Origin: CAMCXT01 sp040403315
GTDB lineage: Bacteria > Bacteroidota > Bacteroidia > M30B66
Direction: 5' to 3'
NCBI GenBank assembly: GCA_040403315.1
Contig: JBBAKX010000001.1
Location: 62,001-126,000, forward strand
Length of the DNA stretch: 64,000 nucleotides
The position numbers were made by a program, and so were the translations under genes. Numbering within the stretch: position 1 is the first letter of the stretch; each line of letters opens with the position of its first letter. The notes below the pieces were generated by a model. It saw nothing but the letters and a program-made list of their open reading frames with translations. It made no database searches and was not told the DNA's origin. Below, piece after piece: positions 27,725 to 36,112 of this stretch.

Positions 27725-30700
27725 ATGACATCAGGTGCAACCAGGAAGCGGACTTCCATTTTCAATGTTAATTTAATTAGTGCTGGATTAAAATTTAATT
27801 ACAGAAAGTTTCACCTCCTATTTACATGGATGTGCTTTTTTATTGGCGCCAATTCGACAATCGCATCTGCAGCTGCAATGCCTAATTCGGTTGCAGCAAT
27901 TGACTTAAATGACACGATTTTTATTGATGTGTCAAATGCCATTGTTGGATCTGGATTTATCGATTATCCAGTTTACATTAATTCGGATGATCCAATTCAA
28001 TCAATGGATTTTCAATTCTTCTTTAATGACGCAGCATTTACATACAACAGCATAATCAATGTTGCTGGAATTGATCAGGTTCTAGGAAATGTTGCTCCTG
28101 ATGTTGCTTCTGGAGGATTTAATGAATTCCGATTTACTTCGAACGACCTTACTACTGTATATCCGAATGGATCAGTATTGATATATATTCGCTTCAATAC
28201 TACTTCCACAGAACCTTGCGACCTCAATATCGTTACCAATCAATATTCAGTTGTTGTACTTGGAGATATTAATGGGAATGGAGGATCAGTTACAATAATT
28301 ACGAATGGATGTTCAAATCCTCCTGCTGATGCTGGTGACGATCAAACAAACTGTTCCGACTCTGCAACTGTTACCGGTAATGCTCCACTCCTCGGAATAG
28401 GAACTTGGTCGCTTGTATCTGGATCAGGTATTTTCCAAGATTCCAATTCGCCTACTACTCTTGTTACTGGCCTTGGAGTAGGTGCTAACGTTTTACGTTG
28501 GACACTTCCAGGATCGGGTGGTTTTCCTCCAACTTTTGATGAAGTTACTATCACAAGATTGCCCAATCCAAGCACCTCAAATGCTGGAGCAAATCAAACA
28601 GTTTGCTTACAAAGCGCTGCATTGAACGCAGAAAATCCACTTGTTGGAACAGGTGTTTGGGAAGTTTTATCTGGTACTGGCGTTTTTGAAGATGCGACAA
28701 GTCCATTTTCAGGTGTTTCGGGATTGTCGCAAGGTGACAACATCTTTACTTGGACCATTTCAAATGGAGTTTGTCCAGTATCGGTATCTCAAGTTATTGT
28801 TTTCAGAAAGGACTCTGTTTTCGCAGGTATTGATCAAACAATTTGTGAAGACACAGTTACACTTGCTGCAGCAGAAGCAACAGAAGGAACTGGTTTGTGG
28901 ACCGTTGTTTCTGGTAGTGGTACTTTCGCAGACGCAACGTTGTTCAATACAATTGTTACAAATTTAAGTGCTGGCGAAAATGTGTTTCAATGGACAATCA
29001 CAGGAAGTAATTGTCCTGATTCAACCGATCAGGTTTCGATTGTAATTCAATGTAACACGCCGCCGGTAATTGTTAGCGACCAATTTGATGTTCTCGAAGA
29101 CGGTGAAGCAAGTGGAAACATTCTCGACAATGGCGACAACGATCCTGATGGCACCACACTGGTAGTGAACGTGAATCCTATTTCAGGTCCTTCAAACGGC
29201 TTAATCACCATCAACCCTGATGGTTCATTTATCTACAATCCAAGTCAGAATTTCTACGGTAACGATACAGTGTTTATTGAAGTTTGCGACCAAGGTTTGC
29301 CGCTTCCTGCCATTTGTTTAATCGACACATTGGTGTTTACTGTATTGCCAGTGAATGATGCACCAACCATACAAAATGAAAACATTATCGTTGTGGCTGG
29401 CGTACTTTACAACGGAAACGTTTTAGACAACGACTTAGACATTGAAAATACAACCCTTACTGTAGATCCAATTGTTGTAGATGATGCCAACAACGGTGTG
29501 TTTACCTTCAACAGCGATGGATCTTTCAGCTACACTGCTGATGCTGGTTTCACTGGTTTCGATACGGTAATTGTTTCTGTTTGTGATTCAGGCTTCCCAT
29601 TGCCTGCCATCTGTGTAAACGATACAATTGTATTCGACGTTCAAGCATTTACTTTGGTTGTTTTTGCAGGTGATGACAAAACAGTCTGCGATTCAACATA
29701 CTTCTTAGAAGGTTCTGAAATTCCGGTTGGAGGTTCAGGTATCTGGGCGCAAATCACAGGAACTGGTGCTTTTGTAGATCCTACATTGGCCCTGGCAGAA
29801 GTAAACGATTTAAACCCTGGTGAAAACACCTTCGTTTGGACAGTTTCGCTGGGCAACGTTACAGTGTCCGATACTGTTGTGGTTACAGTGAGCGAACCTG
29901 TTGCTCAGGCTCTTGCAGGTCCAGATCAAGATGCTTGTTTAAAGGAAGCCTTCCTAAACGCTACGGCACCTGCTGTAGGAACGGGTGTTTGGAGTATATT
30001 CTCTGGATCTTCGGTGATTGTTGATCCAAACTCTAATACAACAGCAGTAAACGAATTAAGTCTTGGAGAAAATACTTTCATTTGGACTGTATCAAATGGT
30101 GCATGTAGTTCTTCAGATTCGGTAACAATCAACCGCTTCGAACAGCCATTTGTAAACGTTGGACCAGATACTTCAATTTGTGCTTCCGAATTACCAATTA
30201 ACCTACCAATTACGGTAACAGGCACAGCAACTTGGACTTGGGATGTGCTTGCAGGAACAGCGCTTATTGATGGTGCACTTTCTACCTCTCCAACCTTCTC
30301 AGGTTTAACAAAAGGCATTACAAATACCTTGTTGCTCATCGCACAAAATGGAAGCTGTATTGCAACAGATACCTTAAACATCACTTTGTTTAGCGATGAA
30401 TCTGATTTCTGTACAAACCAAGAAGTTTACATCCCAGCAGGATTCTCTCCAAACGGTGATGGTGTATTTGACTTTTTTGAAATCCTAAACCTCAACGGAA
30501 GAAATGCTGAGGTTAGAGTTTATAATCGTTGGGGTAATCTTGTTTATGAAAGCCTCAACTACCAAAATGATTGGGGTGGTACCTCAGACATAGGCGTACA
30601 GTTTGGTGGTGACAGATTGCCGGAAGGCACTTACTATTACCAAATTCAAATCGAAGGTGAAACTGAAATCAGAAACGGCATTTTGACAATATGGAGATAA
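27725..30700 (+). CDS. Large surface protein with T9SS type B (gliding-motility-associated) C-terminal domain
   Basis: 991 residues with a long leader: the hydrophobic signal is near 31-50 (FHLLFTWMCFFIGANS). Residues about 60-195 look cohesin-like. PKD-like repeats follow, each with AG-x-DQT-x-C, G-x-G-x-W and a final N-x-F-x-WT-x-x-x-x-x-C (near 202, 285, 363, 643, 724 and a diverged copy near 806). Two cadherin/VCBS-like units lie near 445 and 546 (VLEDGEASGNILDN; NGNVLDNDLD). The C-terminus from ~899 is the type B domain: YIPAGFSPNGDGVFDFF, VYNRWGNLVYES, LPEGTYYYQIQI. Type B cargo such as SprB normally needs a SprF partner, and one overlaps the end of this gene. Confidence 0.88.
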   Translation: MTSGATRKRTSIFNVNLISAGLKFNYRKFHLLFTWMCFFIGANSTIASAAAMPNSVAAIDLNDTIFIDVSNAIVGSGFIDYPVYINSDDPIQSMDFQFFFNDAAFTYNSIINVAGIDQVLGNVAPDVASGGFNEFRFTSNDLTTVYPNGSVLIYIRFNTTSTEPCDLNIVTNQYSVVVLGDINGNGGSVTIITNGCSNPPADAGDDQTNCSDSATVTGNAPLLGIGTWSLVSGSGIFQDSNSPTTLVTGLGVGANVLRWTLPGSGGFPPTFDEVTITRLPNPSTSNAGANQTVCLQSAALNAENPLVGTGVWEVLSGTGVFEDATSPFSGVSGLSQGDNIFTWTISNGVCPVSVSQVIVFRKDSVFAGIDQTICEDTVTLAAAEATEGTGLWTVVSGSGTFADATLFNTIVTNLSAGENVFQWTITGSNCPDSTDQVSIVIQCNTPPVIVSDQFDVLEDGEASGNILDNGDNDPDGTTLVVNVNPISGPSNGLITINPDGSFIYNPSQNFYGNDTVFIEVCDQGLPLPAICLIDTLVFTVLPVNDAPTIQNENIIVVAGVLYNGNVLDNDLDIENTTLTVDPIVVDDANNGVFTFNSDGSFSYTADAGFTGFDTVIVSVCDSGFPLPAICVNDTIVFDVQAFTLVVFAGDDKTVCDSTYFLEGSEIPVGGSGIWAQITGTGAFVDPTLALAEVNDLNPGENTFVWTVSLGNVTVSDTVVVTVSEPVAQALAGPDQDACLKEAFLNATAPAVGTGVWSIFSGSSVIVDPNSNTTAVNELSLGENTFIWTVSNGACSSSDSVTINRFEQPFVNVGPDTSICASELPINLPITVTGTATWTWDVLAGTALIDGALSTSPTFSGLTKGITNTLLLIAQNGSCIATDTLNITLFSDESDFCTNQEVYIPAGFSPNGDGVFDFFEILNLNGRNAEVRVYNRWGNLVYESLNYQNDWGGTSDIGVQFGGDRLPEGTYYYQIQIEGETEIRNGILTIWR

Positions 30701-31626
30701 GCATTACCCGTCGCATTGTAAAGTTACTTTTACTTCTGCTGGCACCGTCGGCGCTTAGCGCACAACAAGATCCAATGTACAGTATGTACATGTTTAATCC
30801 GCTTTCGATTAACCCTGCTTATGCTGGATCACTCGATCAGTTTCAAGCTGTAGGAATGTTTCGTAGACAATGGATGAAATTTCCAGGGTCTCCAGGAACA
30901 TCAACCTGCACAGTACATGGTCCGCTCAAAAACAAAACTATGGGCATAGGACTAAGCTTCATGAACGATCAAGTTGGGTATTTCAAAACCACCAGTTTGA
31001 TGGTATCATATGCCTACAAATTGAAGTTGGAAAAATCAACCTTAGCGTTCGGACTTCAAACAGGCGTTCGCAATTTCAACGTCAACCTCACTGAAGTGGA
31101 ATTGTCGCCGGAGTATAAATACGACGCCGCATTTGCCAACAATTTTTCGAGTTGGAATTTTAATTTCGGTGCTGGAGTGTTTTGGTATGGCGAAAAATGG
31201 TACGGAGGATTGAGCCTTCCGCACCTCAACAACCATCTTTTGCGTGATGATTTGTTAAATTCTGACAATGTTTCTCGCCTTCGGACGCACATGAATCTTT
31301 ATGGAGGATATGTGTTTGATTTAGGTTCTGATTTGAAACTTAAGCCATCAGTTCTTTTAAAGAGCGTTGCTGGTTCACCTGTTCAGATGGATATCAATTC
31401 GAATCTTTACTACCAAGATCTTTATGGAGTTGGTTTGAGTTTCAGAACAGGCAATGCAATTCTTGTTTTAGCTGAAGTGAAGGTGAATAAAAATTTCAGA
31501 TTAGGTTATGCGACCGATTTCACAATCAACAAACTTTCTGGAAGGGTTGGAGCAACGCATGAAATTATGGTTCGTTATGATTTTATGACCAACAAATCAG
31601 GCTCTTTTACACAAAGAGATTTTTGA
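30691..31626 (+). CDS. PorP/SprF-family outer-membrane protein
   Basis: 311 residues. A signal peptide (about 1-24, ending LSAQ) is followed by the family opening QQDPMYSMYMFNPLSINPAY and RRQWMKFPGSP, then regularly spaced beta strands of an outer-membrane barrel. Proteins of this family act with T9SS to export or anchor cargo with type B sorting domains. The gene starts 10 nt inside the end of the type B cargo gene, the usual cargo-SprF arrangement, so it is probably dedicated to that protein. It is the last gene of the island, with a terminator 53 nt downstream. Confidence 0.92.
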   Translation: MEISITRRIVKLLLLLLAPSALSAQQDPMYSMYMFNPLSINPAYAGSLDQFQAVGMFRRQWMKFPGSPGTSTCTVHGPLKNKTMGIGLSFMNDQVGYFKTTSLMVSYAYKLKLEKSTLAFGLQTGVRNFNVNLTEVELSPEYKYDAAFANNFSSWNFNFGAGVFWYGEKWYGGLSLPHLNNHLLRDDLLNSDNVSRLRTHMNLYGGYVFDLGSDLKLKPSVLLKSVAGSPVQMDINSNLYYQDLYGVGLSFRTGNAILVLAEVKVNKNFRLGYATDFTINKLSGRVGATHEIMVRYDFMTNKSGSFTQRDF

Positions 31627-31678
31627 TTCTGGGTTTTTAGAAAATCATCATTCTTCAAATATCATACATCCTATTCAG

Positions 31679-31709
31679 ATCCTCCGGCAGAAATTCCGGG
31701 GGATTTTTT
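31679..31709 (+). terminator. Intrinsic terminator at the right end of the island
   Basis: ATCCTCCGG / CCGGGGGAT form a 9-bp stem with one G-U pair and an 8-nt loop, followed by six T. It closes the cargo-SprF transcript before nuoJ. Confidence 0.8.
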
Positions 31710-31795
31710 GTGTTCAATTGCCAATAAAATCAGCAAATGAGCCATAAACAAACCTGAAAAAAGACTGTTTATTCGCAGACTTTAAAGACAGTATA

Positions 31796-31824
31796 TTGTA
31801 TCGAATTAAAATTGCATAATTTCG
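31796..31824 (+). promoter_or_regulatory. Probable promoter of nuoJ-nuoN
   Basis: TTG at 31796-31798, an 18-nt spacer, and TAATTTCG at 31817-31824, which matches TAnnTTTG at five of its six fixed positions. A start near 31829 would give a leader of about 12 nt before nuoJ. Its position after a terminator fits separate transcription of the second nuo block. Confidence 0.55.
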
Positions 31825-31840
31825 CGCCACCAAGTTTAGT

Positions 31841-32338
31841 ATGTCCTCAATCGTTTTCCTCCTACTTGCAGTATTGACGCTTGCCTCGGCGCTGATGGTG
31901 GTTTTTTCGAAAAGCCCTATCTACAGCGTATTGTGGCTCGTTATCTGCTTTTTCTCCATTACAGGACATTACATCCTGTTGGACGCCCATTTTCTGGCAA
32001 TTGTTAACCTGATCGTTTATGCTGGAGCCATTATGGTGCTCTTCCTTTTCGTGATCATGTTACTTAACCTCAACAAAGAAACAGAACCACACAAACCATT
32101 TCTGCTCAAATTGGCAGCAGTTGTTTCAGGATGTTTGCTCATGTTGATATTGGCTGCTTCGTTCAAAGATTTCTCAATTAGCAGTAGCTCGGCGCTAATC
32201 GACGGTTTCGGCACAGCAAAAGAAGTAGGAAAAATCCTTTTCAATAAATTCCTTCTCCCGTTTGAAGTAGCTTCCATCCTGTTTATTTCAGCAATGGTAG
32301 GTGCAGTAATTCTGGGTAAAAAATCTGTTAACGACTGA
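31841..32338 (+). CDS. nuoJ: NADH-quinone oxidoreductase subunit J
   Basis: Membrane-arm subunit of complex I, 165 residues and five hydrophobic helices. The family pattern is clear in helix 3 (HFLAIVNLIVYAGAIMVLFLFVIM), where the conserved tyrosine and glycine sit by a pi-bulge. It is the first gene of the second nuo block, 24 kb away from nuoI, and nuoK follows after 2 nt. Confidence 0.95.
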   Translation: MSSIVFLLLAVLTLASALMVVFSKSPIYSVLWLVICFFSITGHYILLDAHFLAIVNLIVYAGAIMVLFLFVIMLLNLNKETEPHKPFLLKLAAVVSGCLLMLILAASFKDFSISSSSALIDGFGTAKEVGKILFNKFLLPFEVASILFISAMVGAVILGKKSVND

Positions 32339-32340
32339 TC

Positions 32341-32670
32341 ATGGCAGCTATGGAAAATCTCCTCGGACCAATCAGCATCAACCATTATCTTTTTCTGAGT
32401 TCTATCCTCTTTTCGATTGGAGTAATGGGCGTGCTGTTAAGAAGAAACTTCATCGTCATATTTATGTCTATCGAGTTGATGCTCAATTCAGTGAACGTTT
32501 TGTTGGCTGCGTTCTCACGATTCAATGGCAACCAAGACGGTCAAGTGTTCGTGTTCTTCATCATGGTAGTGGCTGCTGCCGAAGTTGCAGTCGGATTAGC
32601 GATCTTAGTGATGATTTATCGAAATATCCGATCCACAGATATCAATGCATTAAGAAACCTTAAATGGTGA
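32341..32670 (+). CDS. nuoK: NADH-quinone oxidoreductase subunit K
   Basis: Small antiporter-like membrane subunit with three helices and 109 residues. The two functional glutamates are present: in MSIELMLNSVNVLL on helix 2 and in AAAEVAVGLAI on helix 3. A second in-frame ATG nine bases later (32350) could be the real start. The gene sits 2 nt after nuoJ and 10 nt before nuoL. Confidence 0.95.
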   Translation: MAAMENLLGPISINHYLFLSSILFSIGVMGVLLRRNFIVIFMSIELMLNSVNVLLAAFSRFNGNQDGQVFVFFIMVVAAAEVAVGLAILVMIYRNIRSTDINALRNLKW

Positions 32671-32680
32671 TTCGAAACTG

Positions 32681-34600
32681 ATGGAACAACTCGCTTGGCT
32701 GATCCCCGTACTTCCACTCGCAGGTTTTCTGTTGAGTATTTTCTTTGGAAAAGGCACTTCTAAAAACATCATTGGTAGCATTGCCTCACTGATGATTCTT
32801 GTGCCCTTTATTCTCACCGTTTCTATTTTCATTCCGTTTGTCAACTCTGTTGATCACGAACCTATTCGTATTGTTTTTCTCGAATGGATGCACATAGCAA
32901 GCCTTTCAATCAATTACAGCATTCAACTCGACCAACTTTCGTTGATGATGATGCTCGTAATTACTGGAGTTGGCTTTCTCATTCACGTGTATTCGGTTGG
33001 ATACATGCACGACGATGAGAACTTCCACAAGTTTTTCGCCTACCTCAACTTGTTCGTTTTCTTCATGCTTATTTTGGTCATGGGAAGCAATTACATCCTG
33101 CTTTTTGTTGGATGGGAAGGCGTAGGATTGTGCTCTTACCTTTTGATTGGATTCTGGTACAAGAACCCAGAATACAATAAAGCAGCCAACAAAGCTTTCA
33201 TCATGAACCGCATTGGAGATCTTGGCCTTTTGCTCGGAATCTTCTTGCTTTATTTGCGTTTCTCCACCTTCGAATTTAACCGAATTGCATTCGAAGCCCT
33301 TCAAATTGATCCAGGCGATCCGTTAATCCGTAACGCAACCATCTTACTTTTCATTGGAGCAATCGGTAAATCGGCTCAGCTGCCGTTGTTTACTTGGCTT
33401 CCAGATGCGATGGCAGGCCCAACGCCTGTTTCTGCGCTTATTCACGCTGCTACAATGGTTACAGCTGGCATTTACCTCATCATCAGAAGCAACGTGCTCT
33501 TCACTTTAGCGCCGTTTACACAGGAAATTATCATGGTTGTAGGTTTGGTAACCGCCATCTTTGCAGCAACCATCGGGCTCAAACAGAACGACATTAAAAA
33601 AGTATTGGCATACTCAACTGTGTCGCAACTCGGTTACATGTTTTTTGCGCTCGGTTTAGGCGCTTACACAGCGGCTTATTTCCATTTGTTCACCCATGCG
33701 TTCTTTAAAGCCTTGTTATTCCTCGGTTCTGGATCTGTAATCCATGCCATGGGCGGCGAACAAGACATTCGCAAAATGGGTGGATTGAAGAAATACATGC
33801 CGATCACGCATCTTACTTTTGCCATCGGAACATTCGCTATTGCTGGAATTCCACCTTTAGCAGGCTTCTTCTCAAAAGACCAGATTTTAGCATCTGCATA
33901 TGCCCACAATCCTATTTTCTGGGTTTTAGGTTTAGGTGGCGCACTCCTTACAGCGTTTTACATGTTTCGTCTTTTCTACCTCACTTTTTACGGTAGTTTC
34001 CGTGGAACACACGACCAAGAACATCACTTGCATGAATCACCTAAAACAATGACAATTCCGCTCATCGTTTTGGCTGTTTGCTCTGTTGTTGCTGGATTTG
34101 TGAATGTGCCGGAAGTGCTCGGTGGAAACCATTGGCTCGATCGCTTCTTTGCAGACATACTTGCAGGAACAACGTTTATTCTCGAAGGCCAAGAACATGC
34201 GCACCTTTCACAAACACTAGAGTACATCCTCATGGCTGTTTCTGTGGTGGCTGTGCTTTCGGTGATATTTTACGCACGCATTCGTTACAATAAAAACGGG
34301 CATGTCCCTGCCGGGGATGGGGAAAGCATTCCAGGATGGCAGAAATTATTGGTCGACAAATACCGCATCGACGAATTGTACGATGCCGTTGTGGCACGAC
34401 CTGTTGTGACAGCATCTAGCTGGATCCAGAAAATCTTTGAAACCAATTTCTTCGACAGAATCGTTAACGGTGTTGGCCAGGTAGTTATCCTGAGCTCCAG
34501 AACGGTTCGTTTCCTGCAAACTGGAAATGTCGGATTCTATGTATTCGCTATGGCCATTGGAATTCTTGCCATTCTTGCCGCTAATCTTTTTCTGAACTAA
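32681..34600 (+). CDS. nuoL: NADH-quinone oxidoreductase subunit L
   Basis: Distal proton-pumping subunit related to Mrp antiporters, 639 residues and about 15 helices plus the lateral C-terminal helix. Signature segments are GWEGVGLCSYLLIGFWY, the helix-breaking TWLPDAMAGPTPVSALIHAATMV region with its lysine and histidine neighbours, and KKVLAYSTVSQLGYMFFALG. Length and motifs are normal for a complete pump. nuoM follows after 2 nt. Confidence 0.96.
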   Translation: MEQLAWLIPVLPLAGFLLSIFFGKGTSKNIIGSIASLMILVPFILTVSIFIPFVNSVDHEPIRIVFLEWMHIASLSINYSIQLDQLSLMMMLVITGVGFLIHVYSVGYMHDDENFHKFFAYLNLFVFFMLILVMGSNYILLFVGWEGVGLCSYLLIGFWYKNPEYNKAANKAFIMNRIGDLGLLLGIFLLYLRFSTFEFNRIAFEALQIDPGDPLIRNATILLFIGAIGKSAQLPLFTWLPDAMAGPTPVSALIHAATMVTAGIYLIIRSNVLFTLAPFTQEIIMVVGLVTAIFAATIGLKQNDIKKVLAYSTVSQLGYMFFALGLGAYTAAYFHLFTHAFFKALLFLGSGSVIHAMGGEQDIRKMGGLKKYMPITHLTFAIGTFAIAGIPPLAGFFSKDQILASAYAHNPIFWVLGLGGALLTAFYMFRLFYLTFYGSFRGTHDQEHHLHESPKTMTIPLIVLAVCSVVAGFVNVPEVLGGNHWLDRFFADILAGTTFILEGQEHAHLSQTLEYILMAVSVVAVLSVIFYARIRYNKNGHVPAGDGESIPGWQKLLVDKYRIDELYDAVVARPVVTASSWIQKIFETNFFDRIVNGVGQVVILSSRTVRFLQTGNVGFYVFAMAIGILAILAANLFLN

Positions 34601-34602
34601 GC

Positions 34603-36111
34603 ATGCAGACACCAGATACCATTACCCTTCCTCTCACCGGGATGATCACGGTTGCCCTGCTGGCTTTTCCGTTCATTTCGGGGCTTTTGTGCTTATTCAT
34701 CCCTAAACAGGCTAAGCAGGTTGCTCTTGTTTCCACTTTGATTCAAGCCATCCTTACTGCTTATGCGATCTACTTATTCAACATCAACTACCGCTCAGGT
34801 TTTCTTGCCAATATGCAAGGAATTGTTGATCAGCCATGGATTACTCAACTAGGTGTAAAATTCTTCGTTGGACTCGATGGCATCAGCATGCTTATGGTGA
34901 TCCTCACCAATTTCTTATTGCCCCTTATCGTTTTGTCGACTTGGAATCGTGAATTCAAGCAAAGTAGCTTGTTCTACTTCTTGATGCTCTTCATGCAAAG
35001 TGCACTGGTGGGCGTTTTCATTTCCCTCGATGTGTTCTTATATTACATCTTCTGGGAATTGGCGCTCATTCCGATCTATTTTATCGTACTCATTTGGGGC
35101 GGAGAAAATAGAATTCGAATCACTTTCAAGTTTTTCATTTACACCCTTAGTGGCAGTTTGCTTATGCTTGCTGCTATTATTTGGTTGTATCTACAAGCAG
35201 GATCGTTTTCAATCGGAGACCTATACAACCTCCGACTTGACCTATCCTCACAACGTTGGGTTTTCTGGGCTTTCTTCGCAGCCTATGCAATCAAAATTCC
35301 ATTGTTGCCTTTCCATTCTTGGCAACCCGATATCTATACTACAGCGCCCAACGCAGGTGCAATGCTCCTTTCGGGGATCATGCTGAAAATGGGTATATAT
35401 TCAATTCTTCGTTGGATTTTACCAATTACACCGCAAGCAGTTCTTGCCTATGCAGATGTGGCTATCATCATGGCTATTGTTGGTGTTGTTTATGCTTCGT
35501 GGATAGCCATCGGACAAAAAGATTTCAAGCGCATGATTGCGTGGTCGTCTATTGCCCACGTTGGATTGATTACGGCAGGTGTGTTCACATTAACCCAAGT
35601 TGGTTTTCAAGGTGCATTGGTACAAATGGTTGCGCACGGTGTAAATGTGGTAGGATTGTTCTTCGTAGCAGAGATTTTCCTCAGCCGTTTGAATACAACA
35701 CAAATGGAAAACTTGGGAGGAATCCGTCAGTTGGCGCCAGTTTTTGCATCAACCTTTCTCATTATCACTTTTGCAAGTGCTGCATTGCCGCTCACCAATA
35801 GCTTCGTTGGAGAATTTCTGCTGCTAAATGCCCTTTACGAAACCAGCTACTGGTATGCTGCAATCGGTGGATTGACAGTAATTCTCGGAGCAGTATACAT
35901 GCTTCGCGCTTACAAAGCGACTATGTTGGGCGATGTTCAGCAAGTTGCTGGATTTGCGGATTTGAGTCTTTCGGAAAAAATGGTACTGTTCCCAGTTGTC
36001 GCGTTGATCGTGGCTTTAGGGGTGTATCCTCAATTTATCTTTAACCTTACCGATGAGTCGGTGAAATTCCTGCTGTTCCAGATTGATCAGCACCTAGCAA
36101 CCACCCACTGA
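34603..36111 (+). CDS. nuoM: NADH-quinone oxidoreductase subunit M
   Basis: Second antiporter-like pump of complex I, 502 residues. Typical motifs are FWELALIPIYFIVLIWGGENR (essential glutamate in helix 5), PLLPFHSWQPDIYTTAPNAG and KRMIAWSSIAHVGLITAG. The gene is packed between nuoL (2-nt gap) and nuoN (1-nt gap). A long alternative frame inside it is only a shadow. Confidence 0.96.
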   Translation: MQTPDTITLPLTGMITVALLAFPFISGLLCLFIPKQAKQVALVSTLIQAILTAYAIYLFNINYRSGFLANMQGIVDQPWITQLGVKFFVGLDGISMLMVILTNFLLPLIVLSTWNREFKQSSLFYFLMLFMQSALVGVFISLDVFLYYIFWELALIPIYFIVLIWGGENRIRITFKFFIYTLSGSLLMLAAIIWLYLQAGSFSIGDLYNLRLDLSSQRWVFWAFFAAYAIKIPLLPFHSWQPDIYTTAPNAGAMLLSGIMLKMGIYSILRWILPITPQAVLAYADVAIIMAIVGVVYASWIAIGQKDFKRMIAWSSIAHVGLITAGVFTLTQVGFQGALVQMVAHGVNVVGLFFVAEIFLSRLNTTQMENLGGIRQLAPVFASTFLIITFASAALPLTNSFVGEFLLLNALYETSYWYAAIGGLTVILGAVYMLRAYKATMLGDVQQVAGFADLSLSEKMVLFPVVALIVALGVYPQFIFNLTDESVKFLLFQIDQHLATTH

Positions 36112-36112
36112 T

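Noticed and set aside
22164..30700. A true cellulosome
   Set aside because: No glycoside hydrolase or carbohydrate-binding module was found. The cohesin/dockerin resemblance is by eye only.
7734..31840. Island as a prophage, conjugative element or composite transposon
   Set aside because: No integrase, transposase, relaxase, phage genes, tRNA target or flanking direct repeats could be found.
35256..35801. 181-codon plus-strand frame
   Set aside because: Out-of-frame shadow of nuoM; Cys/Arg/Ser-rich translation without protein-like character.
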